Shown here in pieces: positions 1-8,836 of a DNA stretch of 64,000 bases. Source of the stretch: Ferrimonas kyonanensis DSM 18153 (GTDB taxonomy: Bacteria; Pseudomonadota; Gammaproteobacteria; Enterobacterales; Shewanellaceae); assembly GCF_000425405.1 (NCBI RefSeq), contig NZ_AUDJ01000027.1, positions 27,019 through 91,018 of the forward strand, written 5' to 3'. The first letter of the stretch is position 1. The number at the start of each line of letters is the position of its first letter. The notes beneath the pieces were generated by a model. The model saw only the letters and a list, made by a program, of their open reading frames with translations. It did no database searches and was not told where the DNA came from. Made by a program: the position numbers and the translations under genes.

Positions 1-148
1 AGGGGTGCGCCCGCAGCGTCTCTGCCAGGTTGATGAGACTCAACTGACACCATCGCTGATGGGACGGGACCACCGGCTGTGCCCAGCGGATCAGCAGGTG
101 CAGTTCACTGAGTGGCTCGACTGTCAGGCTGTAGTCACACCGTTCCAT
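1..148 (-). CDS. hypothetical protein, N-terminal part (runs off the window)
   Basis: The minus strand is open from an ATG at 148 to the window edge, giving 49 residues that begin MERCDYSLTVEPLSEL. A GGA sits about 12 bases upstream of the ATG, a weak ribosome binding site. It lies downstream of the helicase IV gene on the same strand, separated by a perfect inverted repeat. I recognise no family in the visible part. The opposite strand is also open from position 2 to 166, so the coding strand is not certain. Confidence 0.35.
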   Translation of the reverse strand, partial: MERCDYSLTVEPLSELHLLIRWAQPVVPSHQRWCQLSLINLAETLRAHP

Positions 149-162
149 GGGCAGCTGTCCGA

Positions 163-191
163 TTGATAGGGCCTAAGTATGACCCTATCAA
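163..191. repeat. perfect 9-bp inverted repeat between helD and the upstream-of-window gene
   Basis: TTGATAGGG at 163-171 and CCCTATCAA at 183-191 are perfect complements with an 11-base spacer. It sits just after the helicase stop (219, minus strand) and just before the ATG at 148. No T-tract follows on either strand, so an operator or a weak hairpin is as likely as a terminator. Confidence 0.45.
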
Positions 192-218
192 CGCACAGGT
201 AAGAAGTCTAATTTACAA

Positions 219-2297
219 TCAATTAGCCGTTGGTTTTGGTGGAGTTTCCATCAGTTCCCGCAGTTCCGTCACAAAGGGCCCGGGGTTGACGGGGTCGGTC
301 ACCAGGTACAGGTGGTCGCTGGCTCGAGTGAGGGCAACGTAGAACAGGCGCCGCTCCTCGGCGTGGGGGTAGGACTCTGCTGCTGCCAGCATCGCCTCTT
401 TGGCGGGGTGGCTACGGCGGCTCGGAGGAAAACCGTGTTGGTCACCCGCCGGAATCAACAGCACCACAATGTCGGCTTGGCGGCCTTTGCTGGCGTGAAC
501 GCTGTCGCAACGAAAATGCAGTTGGGGGAACTGCTTTGCCAGGGCTGCCAGGCTGTTGGCATCGGGCAGCTGAAATTTAAATCGGGCCAGGAAATAGACA
601 CTTTGGCCCGATTTCACCCGCGAGGCGATGGCCTGAACCAGCTCGGTCAGCGGTTGTTGATTTGACACCAAGGTCAGCGACGGGGCGGTCGCTCGCTTGT
701 GGGTCGTCATGGTTTTTGGCAACTGGGCCGGATTTTTACTGATGAAGGCGCTCGCCAGCCGGTTGAGGTGATCGTCAAAGCGAAACGTCTTATCCAACAA
801 GGTGGTGGAGGTGGGGCCGAAAAAGTCACTGAAGCCCGTCATCAGGCTGACGTCACTGCCGCTGAACCGATAGATGGACTGCCAGTCGTCGCCGACGGCA
901 AACAGGCTGCGGGCGTTACGGCTGAGACTGCGTAGCAACATGGCCCGAGCACGGGAGATGTCCTGAAATTCATCCACCAGCAGATGACGCCACTGACTGG
1001 TAAATCGGCCGCTGCGAACGGCCCGATGGGCCTGATCGATCATGTCGATGTAATCGATCTCATTATTGAGCCGAAGTTGGCGGTTGTAGGCCTCCAGCAG
1101 TGGAATTAGCAAGGGGGTCAACAGGTCGAGTTCCCGCCGGCTCACCGAGCCCAACCGGCCACGATGCCCCTTGAACTCCAGCAGCAGATCGGCCAACAGA
1201 GTCAGCAACCGTTTAACCGCGCCTTGCTGCTGCCAAAATAACAAACGGGCGTTGAGATCCAAACCGCGGTTTTTCAGCTGCCGGTAAAGCGGCAATACGC
1301 CGGCATTTGGGTGCAGGCTGGGATCCGACTCCAGTACTTTTACCGTCGCGCGTTTGAACTCGACCTGTTTCAGGCGAGTACTGATCTGCTCGGACACAAA
1401 GGACTGTCGTAAAGAGGCGCTGCCGGCCAGTGGCGACAGCGTCGGGGGGGCCTCGCTGGTCTGGCGAATAATGGCCAGCCCCAAGGCATGAAAAGTGGTG
1501 CAGGTCACGGCCTTGGCCCGTTGCCCAAGTCGCTTGGCCAGCCGCTCGGACAGCTCTTGCGCCGCTTGTTTGCCGTAGGCCAGGATCACGATCTCTTCGG
1601 CCCGGGCCTGGCCGCTTTCCAGCAGGTAGGCGACGCGGCCGATCAGGGTTGAGGTCTTGCCGCTACCGGCACCGGCAATCACCAGGTTATGATCATTGTG
1701 GGTCACGCAGGCGATGCGCTGTTTGGGGGTCAGCGGGCTGGATTCGATGGTATCAAACAGCGCCTGGTAACGACGGCATTCGGTGTCGACACTGTGTTGG
1801 CGCAGCGCCCGTAACGTAGCCGGACTGGCGTCTGACAACTGCTGGATCAGGCCAAGGTCGCCGTGGTATTCCAATGCCAGATCGTCCTTGCTGAGGCTGT
1901 CCGGCCACATCGCTCGCATCTCGGCGGCGTCGGCAACCAGTTGCTGCCAGCGGGAGCAGGGCATGTACCCCGATTGCAGACAGGCGGTCAGAGAGGCAGC
2001 CTGGCGTTTTAGCAATGGTGCCCGGGCCGACAACCACAGGGCGTTGGTGGCAGTCAGCCAGGCCTGAGCCTGACGTTTCGACAGCCAAAAATGGCGCTGC
2101 TCGGCGTTATCCGCCTCAATCCGTGCACTGGTAAAAAGCAGGCCACTGTCCAGTTGTACTGGGCGGGTTATCTGTTGCCATTGCAGTTGCTGGCGACGTT
2201 TGCCCTGAACCAGAGTTAACCCTGCCGTATCGGCGTGGATCTCCAGTGACGACAGCGACAGCAGGCGTCCTAAAAGTGTACGTTTGAGGGGCAACAT
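219..2297 (-). CDS. helD: DNA helicase IV (UvrD/Rep superfamily 1)
   Basis: The 692-residue protein matches E. coli helicase IV in length (about 684) and layout. An N-terminal HelD-specific region of about 190 residues precedes the UvrD-type ATPase core. Walker A is AGAGSGKT at 208-215. Walker B/motif II is LVDEFQD near 440, followed by GDDWQSIYRFSGSD (motif III). The C-terminal FYVALTRA motif is typical of SF1A helicases. The family unwinds DNA 3'-to-5' using ATP, in repair and recombination. It stands alone with no obvious operon partner except the partial gene downstream. Confidence 0.93.
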   Translation of the reverse strand: MLPLKRTLLGRLLSLSSLEIHADTAGLTLVQGKRRQQLQWQQITRPVQLDSGLLFTSARIEADNAEQRHFWLSKRQAQAWLTATNALWLSARAPLLKRQAASLTACLQSGYMPCSRWQQLVADAAEMRAMWPDSLSKDDLALEYHGDLGLIQQLSDASPATLRALRQHSVDTECRRYQALFDTIESSPLTPKQRIACVTHNDHNLVIAGAGSGKTSTLIGRVAYLLESGQARAEEIVILAYGKQAAQELSERLAKRLGQRAKAVTCTTFHALGLAIIRQTSEAPPTLSPLAGSASLRQSFVSEQISTRLKQVEFKRATVKVLESDPSLHPNAGVLPLYRQLKNRGLDLNARLLFWQQQGAVKRLLTLLADLLLEFKGHRGRLGSVSRRELDLLTPLLIPLLEAYNRQLRLNNEIDYIDMIDQAHRAVRSGRFTSQWRHLLVDEFQDISRARAMLLRSLSRNARSLFAVGDDWQSIYRFSGSDVSLMTGFSDFFGPTSTTLLDKTFRFDDHLNRLASAFISKNPAQLPKTMTTHKRATAPSLTLVSNQQPLTELVQAIASRVKSGQSVYFLARFKFQLPDANSLAALAKQFPQLHFRCDSVHASKGRQADIVVLLIPAGDQHGFPPSRRSHPAKEAMLAAAESYPHAEERRLFYVALTRASDHLYLVTDPVNPGPFVTELRELMETPPKPTAN

Positions 2298-2391
2298 GGC
2301 AGTCAGGCGGTCACGAACAGGGGCGGGAATTACACCCTAACCCCGGCCAGGGTGCAATGCCTGACCGGGTAACTGCCGACTAACTCCCCAG

Positions 2392-4497
2392 TTAGTTGCT
2401 AATTTTTCGCCAGATGCTCATTTGAGCCAGGGTGTGCTGGAATTTTCGTGCCGTTTCCCGAATGACGAACGGCACCTGGTGTTGTTGCAACAACTCAAAC
2501 CGATGACCAAGAATCTCCTGCAATGCCTGGTCGGTGGTGTAGTTTTCGCCATCCACCTTGAGCCCACCTAACCACTGTTCCCTGGGGGTAAACTCTTCCA
2601 GCCAGGTGTAAGGGCTGACGATCACCAACAGGCCGTCGTCATTGATGCGGGCCGGAATGGCATTGAGAAACTGCCTCGGATTGGCCAGACGATCGATTAG
2701 GTTTGACGCCAACACCAGGTCATAGCCATCAAACTGGGGTTTGAGGTTGCAGGCGTCGCCTTGAACAAAGCGGACATTGGCCGGTGCCTCGACGAAGTCC
2801 AGTTGACTCAGGGTGACCTGCTTGTAGTCCACCAGATCCCCCTCGCAGGCAACGGTGTAGCGTTTCTCACCCCGCTGCAGTAACTCATAGGCCTGCTGAA
2901 TGAACCGAGCCGAGAAGTCGATGCCATCGACGTGCTCGAAGCGACGGGACAACTCCAGGCTGGCTCGACCAACGGAGCAGCCGATGTCCAGCGCTCTGCG
3001 CTGTTGCCGAATATGGGGAGTGATCAGATTGACGACGGTCTGGGGGAAGTTTGCCACGTCGAAGTAGGTGGGGCCGTAATGAAACTCCAGATACTGGGCG
3101 ATGAGGGCGTCGGTTTCATAGGTGTTGGTGTACTGAGTGTCGGACACTGGCTGATGAGAGATCACGTAGCGAAACCCCGCATGTTGATAGAAGTGACGAC
3201 GAAAGGCGTAACGGGAATCGGCCAGGGCTTCGTTGCCGGTGGAGATCCAGGAGCCGCCTTTCATCAGGGTATGTTTGCCGTCGAACGTGGGGGTGGAAAA
3301 GTCGTCGTAGAGCGGGTGAACTTCAAAGCCACTGAAACCGTCGATGGCGGTTTCGGTCCATTGCCAGACATTCCCCACCACATCGAAAATGCCATTGTGG
3401 TCGAACAGGTCCACCGGGCAGGAGGAGGCCCACTTATCCAGCAACAGGTTACCGGGAATCGTCGACCAGTTGGGGTTGTTGTCTTCCAGGCCCTGTCGCA
3501 GCTTCTGCCATTCCGCCTCGGTGGGCAGACGCAGAGGTTGCTGCAGCCGGGCCGCCTTCCAGTTACAAAACGCCTTGGCTTCGAGCTGATTCACCTCAAC
3601 CGGCCAGTTCATCGGCAAGGGCACCAGCTCGGTGAGGTTGCGTTGCAGCCATTGCTCTCCCTGGCGCTGCCAGAACCTGGGGTGGCGCGCGGCGGTGAAT
3701 TTCAGCCAGGCCTGGCCTTCGTCGCACCAGTGTTGCTGTTGCAGGTAACCGTCTGACTGGACGAATTCCAGAAACTCCTGGTTGGAAACCAGAAAACGGG
3801 ACACCTGGAACGACTCCAGTTGCACTTGCTGACAACCATACTCGTTGTCCCAGCCATAGCTGTCGCGCTGGGGGCCCCGGCCCTGTGTCAGGGGACCGCC
3901 CTCGACTCTGATCATCGGATTGTCCGGGGCGATGCCGGTCAACGGGCAGGCCGGCCACTGAGGGTGAGGGCTGATGTGTTCGAGCGACAACTGCCGGATG
4001 ATCACCGACGAGGTTTCTAGGTGAATGCGCTCGTGTTCGATGCCCATCAGAATCACCCAGGCCGGAGAGTCCGGAGTGATGGGCAGGGTCAAGGGCATGG
4101 TGTCGATGAAATGCAGCAGGGTGTCTTTTACCTGCTCTCGGTAACGGCGAACCTCTTGTACCCGCGGCCACTGATAGTGGCGCTCGTCCAGATCGTCCCA
4201 GGACATCTCGTCTACGCCAACGGCAAACATCGACTCAAACTTTGGGTTAATTCGCTGCGGTAGCCATTTTGCCAGGGTCAATTTGTTGATAAAGAAGGTG
4301 GCGGTATGGCCGAAGTAAAACACCAATGGGTGTCTTAGTGGCTCTGGCTTGAGGTAAAACGCGTCATCGTTGTTGATGACTTCAAACAGGGATTCGTACA
4401 ACGCCCAGGTGGTGCGGAAATAGTCACTGAGCTCCTGGCGTTTTACGTTGGTGTCGGTTCCGGAAAGGGACAGGGTCTGAGCATTCCGTTTCATCAT
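2392..4497 (-). CDS. ovoA: 5-histidylcysteine sulfoxide synthase / mercaptohistidine methyltransferase
   Basis: The 701-residue protein has the three-part OvoA layout. An N-terminal DinB-like domain carries the iron ligand motif HX3HXE at H155, H159 and E161. A formylglycine-generating-enzyme-like sulfoxide synthase domain spans roughly 190-450. A C-terminal SAM methyltransferase domain has the motif I sequence ALDIGCSVGR near 515. The family joins cysteine to histidine with O2 and later N-methylates the product, on the route to ovothiol A, a thiol antioxidant. The C-S lyase OvoB is not adjacent, so another PLP lyase must act in trans. The gene stands alone. Confidence 0.93.
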   Translation of the reverse strand: MMKRNAQTLSLSGTDTNVKRQELSDYFRTTWALYESLFEVINNDDAFYLKPEPLRHPLVFYFGHTATFFINKLTLAKWLPQRINPKFESMFAVGVDEMSWDDLDERHYQWPRVQEVRRYREQVKDTLLHFIDTMPLTLPITPDSPAWVILMGIEHERIHLETSSVIIRQLSLEHISPHPQWPACPLTGIAPDNPMIRVEGGPLTQGRGPQRDSYGWDNEYGCQQVQLESFQVSRFLVSNQEFLEFVQSDGYLQQQHWCDEGQAWLKFTAARHPRFWQRQGEQWLQRNLTELVPLPMNWPVEVNQLEAKAFCNWKAARLQQPLRLPTEAEWQKLRQGLEDNNPNWSTIPGNLLLDKWASSCPVDLFDHNGIFDVVGNVWQWTETAIDGFSGFEVHPLYDDFSTPTFDGKHTLMKGGSWISTGNEALADSRYAFRRHFYQHAGFRYVISHQPVSDTQYTNTYETDALIAQYLEFHYGPTYFDVANFPQTVVNLITPHIRQQRRALDIGCSVGRASLELSRRFEHVDGIDFSARFIQQAYELLQRGEKRYTVACEGDLVDYKQVTLSQLDFVEAPANVRFVQGDACNLKPQFDGYDLVLASNLIDRLANPRQFLNAIPARINDDGLLVIVSPYTWLEEFTPREQWLGGLKVDGENYTTDQALQEILGHRFELLQQHQVPFVIRETARKFQHTLAQMSIWRKISN

Positions 4498-4656
4498 TAG
4501 CAGTCCGTTTTTCTTTTGTAGTCAATACAGTGTAGCCAAAGTCGAGGCTGGCCCCGGGGCAGAGGATGACGCACCGATGAGACAGTGCCATGACAGTGGC
4601 CGAATAGCAGACTACGGAAAAAGCGGCTTGGGGATCAGAAAAGTGAGGCTATAGAC

Positions 4657-4689
4657 GCAAAAAGCCCGTCTCAAGGACGGGCTTTTTGC
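4657..4689 (-). terminator. intrinsic terminator of the first tRNA-Val pair
   Basis: A 14-bp perfect stem is formed by 4657-4670 and 4676-4689 around a 5-base loop TCAAG. It carries A and T runs in its outer arms, so it can work in both directions. It lies directly after the 3' end of the tRNA genes on the minus strand. Confidence 0.85.
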
Positions 4690-4693
4690 AATT

Positions 4694-4770
4694 TGGTGCG
4701 TCTGAGTGGACTCGAACCACCGACTTCCACCATGTCAAGGTGACACTCTAACCAGCTGAGTTACAGACGC
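4694..4770 (-). tRNA. tRNA-Val (GAC)
   Basis: A complete 77-nt cloverleaf. The acceptor GCGTCTG pairs with CAGACGC, followed by A and an encoded CCA. The anticodon loop is TTGACAT, giving anticodon GAC. The T-loop is TTCGAGT. The base of the anticodon stem is a T-G wobble. The sequence is identical to the copy at 14443-14519. Confidence 0.97.
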
Positions 4771-4775
4771 GAATT

Positions 4776-4852
4776 TGGTACACCTGAGTGGACTCGAACC
4801 ACCGACCCCCACCATGTCAAGGTGGTGCTCTAACCAGCTGAGCTACAGGTGT
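4776..4852 (-). tRNA. tRNA-Val (GAC)
   Basis: A complete 77-nt tRNA: acceptor ACACCTG/CAGGTGT, encoded CCA, anticodon loop TTGACAT (GAC). It is transcribed first of the pair, with 5 bases before the next tRNA, so both probably come from one precursor ending at the 4657-4689 terminator. Confidence 0.97.
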
Positions 4853-5022
4853 ATAGTCAAATACTGACCAAGCAGTACCGAACGGGTCGTAATACTAATG
4901 AGAGCAGGGTAGCATGGCAAGTAAAATTAAAACTGAAATGGCTGACCGCTTAATCCCTGCGCACTGCGACGGTGTGATATGGGCCATAATAAGCGTATTC
5001 CATTGCACCCGAGGACCCCAAA

Positions 5023-6021
5023 ATGACCAAAGCCCGTATTGCCGTGTTCAGCAGTAAATCCTATGACAAGGATTCCATGAACGCCGCCAACAGCAACTAT
5101 GGTTTCGAGCTGGACTTTTACAAAACCCAGTTGACCGCCAATACTGCAAAATTGGTGGAGGGCTACGATGCGATCTCCTGTTTCGTGAATGACATGGTTG
5201 ATGTTGATGTGCTGTCACAGCTGGACAAAGCCAACATCAAGATGATCGCGCTGCGCTGCGCTGGCTTCAACAACATCGATCTGGAAGAAGCCAAACGTCG
5301 CGGCTTTGTGGTCAGCCGGGTACCAGGCTATTCGCCGGAATCCGTAGCCGAACATGCGGTGGCCATGTTGCTGTGTCTCAACCGTAAACTGCACAAAGCG
5401 TACTCTCGAATTCGTGAACACAACTTTAACCTGGAGGGATTGCTGGGGTTCAACCTGTCCAGCAAAACCGTCGGCATCATCGGTACCGGTAAAATTGGCC
5501 AGGCTACCATTCGAGCCTTGAGTGGGTTTGGCTGTAAGATCCTGTGTCACGACCCCTATCCAACCGATGTGGTTACCGAACTCGGCGCCACCTATGTGGA
5601 TCTGGATACTTTGTATGAACAATCCGACGTCATCAGCCTCCACTGTCCGCTGACGCCGGAGAGCAATCATATGATCAATCGCGACGCCTTCGCCAAGATG
5701 AAGCCAGGCGTTATGTTGATCAACACCTCCAGGGGGGCGTTGGTGAATGCTTCTGACGCCATTGAGGCGCTCAAAAGCGGTAAGTTGGGCTATCTGGGCC
5801 TGGATGTGTACGAGCTGGAAGGGGATCTGTTCTTCCGTGATCTGTCCGGTCAGGTCATTCACGACGATGTGTTCGGGCTGCTGCTGAGCTACCCGAACGT
5901 GCTGGTAACCGGTCACCAGGGGTATTTCACCGACCTGGCGCTGGATCAGATTGCCGAGACCACCCTGGGCAACATCAAGGCGTACATGAAGGGCGAGACC
6001 ACCGGCAACGAGGTGTTCTAA
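5023..6021 (+). CDS. ldhA: D-lactate dehydrogenase (fermentative, NAD-dependent)
   Basis: This 332-residue member of the D-2-hydroxyacid dehydrogenase family closely follows LdhA. The NAD-binding Rossmann motif is GTGKIGQ near 150-160. The catalytic Arg/Glu/His set is present, with the histidine in the C-terminal HQGYFT motif. The enzyme reduces pyruvate to D-lactate and reoxidises NADH in the cytoplasm during fermentation. The ATG at 5023 follows a GAGG ribosome binding site. A strong terminator follows and the gene is probably monocistronic. A 2-ketoacid reductase of related specificity cannot be excluded from sequence alone. Confidence 0.92.
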   Translation: MTKARIAVFSSKSYDKDSMNAANSNYGFELDFYKTQLTANTAKLVEGYDAISCFVNDMVDVDVLSQLDKANIKMIALRCAGFNNIDLEEAKRRGFVVSRVPGYSPESVAEHAVAMLLCLNRKLHKAYSRIREHNFNLEGLLGFNLSSKTVGIIGTGKIGQATIRALSGFGCKILCHDPYPTDVVTELGATYVDLDTLYEQSDVISLHCPLTPESNHMINRDAFAKMKPGVMLINTSRGALVNASDAIEALKSGKLGYLGLDVYELEGDLFFRDLSGQVIHDDVFGLLLSYPNVLVTGHQGYFTDLALDQIAETTLGNIKAYMKGETTGNEVF

Positions 6022-6042
6022 CCCGGTAACACCGAGACCACG

Positions 6043-6068
6043 AGCGAGGCCTGGCGCCTCGCTTTTTT
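6043..6068 (+). terminator. ldhA intrinsic terminator
   Basis: AGCGAGGC (6043-6050) pairs with GCCTCGCT (6056-6063) around loop CTGGC and is followed by a run of Ts, 22 bases after the ldhA stop. Confidence 0.88.
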
Positions 6069-6120
6069 GTTTGCTTTTTATGGCTGTGACGGTTATCGGC
6101 TACCTGAAAGCGTGCACGGC

Positions 6121-7137
6121 CTATGGCTCAGTTCGGCGCAGCCGGGTCGGGGAATGACGCTGGCGGTAATGGGTCGGGCTTTCGCCGCTATAGCGCTTAA
6201 AGGCGTTGGAAAAATTGGCCGTTTCGCTGTAGCCGAGGCGGTCGGCGATGTCGTCGACTCGCTCTCCTTGCCTTAACATCTCACGCGCCTGTTCGACGCG
6301 GTGCCGATTCAGCAGTTGGCGGTAGCTGAGCTTATGTTGTGCCAATCGTCGCCGCATGGTGCGCTCGGCAATGCCCAACATCGACGCCATCTGCGACGCT
6401 GTTGGCATTTGAAACGGCTGCCGTTTCAGGTGAGCGTCGATTCGGGCGGCCAGATCATTGTTGGCCAGCGTCAGGCTTTGGGCCTGGCACCGGGCCAGGC
6501 AATCGGCAAAGGCCACTTGATCCCGATCCGGCATGGGCCGATCCAGCCATGCCAGGCTAAACCACATCTCGTTGCAGTGGTGATCAAAGGACACCGGGCA
6601 GCCAAAATGAGCCTGGTAGTCGACAGTGTCCTCGCTGCCGCGGTGATTGAGTTTTACCGCGATTGGGGCAAAGTCAGGCCCGAACAGCCCATCCGCCACC
6701 TGCTTGATGGCCGCCAGATCCCGATCGGAGAAAATCTGATGCAATCGCTGTTCATTCAGCGGCTGGCCGTGAAGGCGCAACTTTATCGCCTGGTCATCGC
6801 TGAGAAAATCGAAATCAAACAAGGTAAAAGTAAGGTTGGCGTATTTGCAGACCACATTGAGAGCGGCACGAAAATCCGGTGCCGCCAAGATGGCATAGCC
6901 GAGCACCCCGTAACTCTCGATACGAAACCCCTGTCCCAGTTTGAGGCCGATGCCCGGATCGTGTGACTTCTCAGCCAGTTGACGGTAGAAATCCACGTGT
7001 TGCCACCGCGAGATAGGGGTAGTCTCATTCTCAAGATCTTGGGCCGTCAGACCGACGTTGCGCAGCATCAGGTCAATATTCAGCCCCAGGGGCGCAACCG
7101 CGTCGATGGCGTTTCGAATCGCTTTAACACTGTCCAT
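6121..7137 (-). CDS. AraC-family transcriptional regulator
   Basis: The 338-residue protein has an N-terminal ligand-binding domain of the AraC arabinose-binding/OruR type (about 20-210). A C-terminal double helix-turn-helix follows, with RRRLAQHKLSYRQLL and the second helix IADRLGYSETANFSNAFKRY. It is divergent from the flavin monooxygenase at 7283, with 145 bases between start codons. A regulator-target relationship is therefore likely but inferred. Regulators of this class often respond to hydrophobic or amino-acid-like inducers. Confidence 0.85.
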   Translation of the reverse strand: MDSVKAIRNAIDAVAPLGLNIDLMLRNVGLTAQDLENETTPISRWQHVDFYRQLAEKSHDPGIGLKLGQGFRIESYGVLGYAILAAPDFRAALNVVCKYANLTFTLFDFDFLSDDQAIKLRLHGQPLNEQRLHQIFSDRDLAAIKQVADGLFGPDFAPIAVKLNHRGSEDTVDYQAHFGCPVSFDHHCNEMWFSLAWLDRPMPDRDQVAFADCLARCQAQSLTLANNDLAARIDAHLKRQPFQMPTASQMASMLGIAERTMRRRLAQHKLSYRQLLNRHRVEQAREMLRQGERVDDIADRLGYSETANFSNAFKRYSGESPTHYRQRHSPTRLRRTEP

Positions 7138-7282
7138 GTGTCCTCCTTGACTCCATTACCCTAGTTGCTTTGGCCGATAATCACAATGGCCGACCGCAGT
7201 GACCATTCCAATCCCGGCGACCACCGGTTAGCTTTGGTACCCGTTTGTGAACTGAAACCGGCTCTGGCCAAAAGGGACAATC

Positions 7283-8782
7283 ATGACTCAAGGTGGCACC
7301 AAACCGCACACCACTGGTGAACAGAGGCAGCCTCGGGTGGTCATTGCCGGGGCGGGCATGACCGGCATTCTGACCGCCATCACGCTTCGGCAGGCGGGAA
7401 TCCGCGATCTGCTGATCCTGGAAAAGCGCTCGAGCGTGGGCGGTACCTGGCGTGAGAATCGCTATCCTGGTGTGGCCTGTGATGTGCCGTCGCACTTCTA
7501 CAGTTACTCCTTTGCACCGAACCCGGATTGGCAGCGCCGTTTTGCCAGCGGTGAAGAGATTCAGGCGTATTTTGAGCGAGTGTTTCACACCTATGGTCTG
7601 GGGACGGTAACCCGGTTTAACCAGCAACTGGTTCACAGTGAATACCGCCGCGGACGCTGGCACTTAAAAACCGACTGCGGTCACACCTACCAGGCCGACT
7701 TTTTTGTCTGTGCCACCGGTATTCTGCATCATCCCTGCTACCCCAACATACCCGGACTGGATTCTTTTGAGGGCGCCTGTTTTCATACTGCCCGTTGGCC
7801 ACAATCGGCACCGGTGGACGGCACCCGGGTCGGAGTGATCGGTACCGGCTCCACCGCCTGTCAGCTGATTCCGGCGCTGGCCGACCGGTCTCAGCACATC
7901 AGCGTGTTTCAGCGCACGCCGCAATGGATCATGAGGCTGAGTAACCCGGGTTTTGGCCCGACAACGAGACTGGCGCTGCGGCGGCTGCCACCGCTGCAAC
8001 GCCTGGTACGCTGGAGCCACCAGTTGCTGCTGAGTCACCTGTTTTCAAAGGCGGTTATCGGTCGCAAGGTTCCCCACTGGATCATATCGACCCTGTGTAA
8101 GCTTAACCTGCGATTCAGTGTGCGAGACCCGGTATTGCGGCGCAAATTGACCCCGGATTACACCGTCGGTTGCAAACGGTTGATCATTAATTCCGAGTTC
8201 TATCGCGCCGTGCAGCGCGATACGGTGAGCCTGGAAACCGCCGCCATCCGCAAAGTGGTGCCCAAGGGGGTGGTCACCGACGACGGCAAATTGCACCGAC
8301 TGGATACCTTGATACTGGCCACCGGTTTTCGCCCCTTTGAATTTATGCGACCCATGGTGGTCATCGGCGAGGGGGGCGTGACCATAGAACAGCAATGGCG
8401 CCATAAAGTTCAGGCCTACCGTTCGCTGTTGATCCCCGGTTTTCCCAATCTGTTTTTGATGCTGGGGCCCAACACGCCCATTGGCAACTTCTCCGTCATC
8501 GCCATGAGTGAAGTCCAGGTGAACTACCTGCTGCAGTTGATTCAACAATGGCAACAACGCCGGTTTGATGCCGTCAGTGCCCGCACCAGCGCCATGGAGG
8601 CGTTTAACCAAAGCCTGAAAGCCGGCATGAAAGGCACCGTCTGGTTAGGAGGGTGTCAAAGCTGGTATCTGGATAAGGACGGTGATCCGGCCATGTGGCC
8701 GTTCAGTTGGCAACGCTGGGTCGATGAGATGGCTGCGCCGCAGATGGATCATCTGCGGTTGCACCGGTACGGTAACGGCTAG
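7283..8782 (+). CDS. flavin-containing monooxygenase, Baeyer-Villiger type
   Basis: The 499-residue protein has two Rossmann folds: the FAD-binding GAGMTG at 23-28 and an NADPH-binding GTGSTA at 187-192. Between them is the type I Baeyer-Villiger fingerprint FxGxxxHxxxWP, seen as F162, G164, H168, W172 and P173. Such enzymes use NADPH and O2 to insert oxygen next to a ketone or to oxidise soft heteroatoms. The substrate cannot be read from the sequence. The ATG at 7283 follows AGGGA. The divergent AraC gene is the probable regulator. Confidence 0.88.
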   Translation: MTQGGTKPHTTGEQRQPRVVIAGAGMTGILTAITLRQAGIRDLLILEKRSSVGGTWRENRYPGVACDVPSHFYSYSFAPNPDWQRRFASGEEIQAYFERVFHTYGLGTVTRFNQQLVHSEYRRGRWHLKTDCGHTYQADFFVCATGILHHPCYPNIPGLDSFEGACFHTARWPQSAPVDGTRVGVIGTGSTACQLIPALADRSQHISVFQRTPQWIMRLSNPGFGPTTRLALRRLPPLQRLVRWSHQLLLSHLFSKAVIGRKVPHWIISTLCKLNLRFSVRDPVLRRKLTPDYTVGCKRLIINSEFYRAVQRDTVSLETAAIRKVVPKGVVTDDGKLHRLDTLILATGFRPFEFMRPMVVIGEGGVTIEQQWRHKVQAYRSLLIPGFPNLFLMLGPNTPIGNFSVIAMSEVQVNYLLQLIQQWQQRRFDAVSARTSAMEAFNQSLKAGMKGTVWLGGCQSWYLDKDGDPAMWPFSWQRWVDEMAAPQMDHLRLHRYGNG

Positions 8783-8792
8783 TCTAATCGTT

Positions 8793-8826
8793 GCCCGGCG
8801 ACCGCATCGGTATGCGGTCGCCGGGC
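8793..8826. repeat. 15-bp perfect hairpin between convergent genes
   Basis: GCCCGGCGACCGCAT (8793-8807) is a perfect inverted repeat of 8812-8826 with a CGGT loop. It lies between the convergent monooxygenase and octaheme cytochrome genes. No T-run follows on either strand, so it is not a canonical intrinsic terminator; it may block read-through or protect the mRNA 3' ends. Confidence 0.6.
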
Positions 8827-8836
8827 ATGCCAGTGA

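Noticed and set aside
2932..3756. 274-codon plus-strand frame inside ovoA
   Set aside because: Antisense to OvoA, whose three domains are continuous across it.
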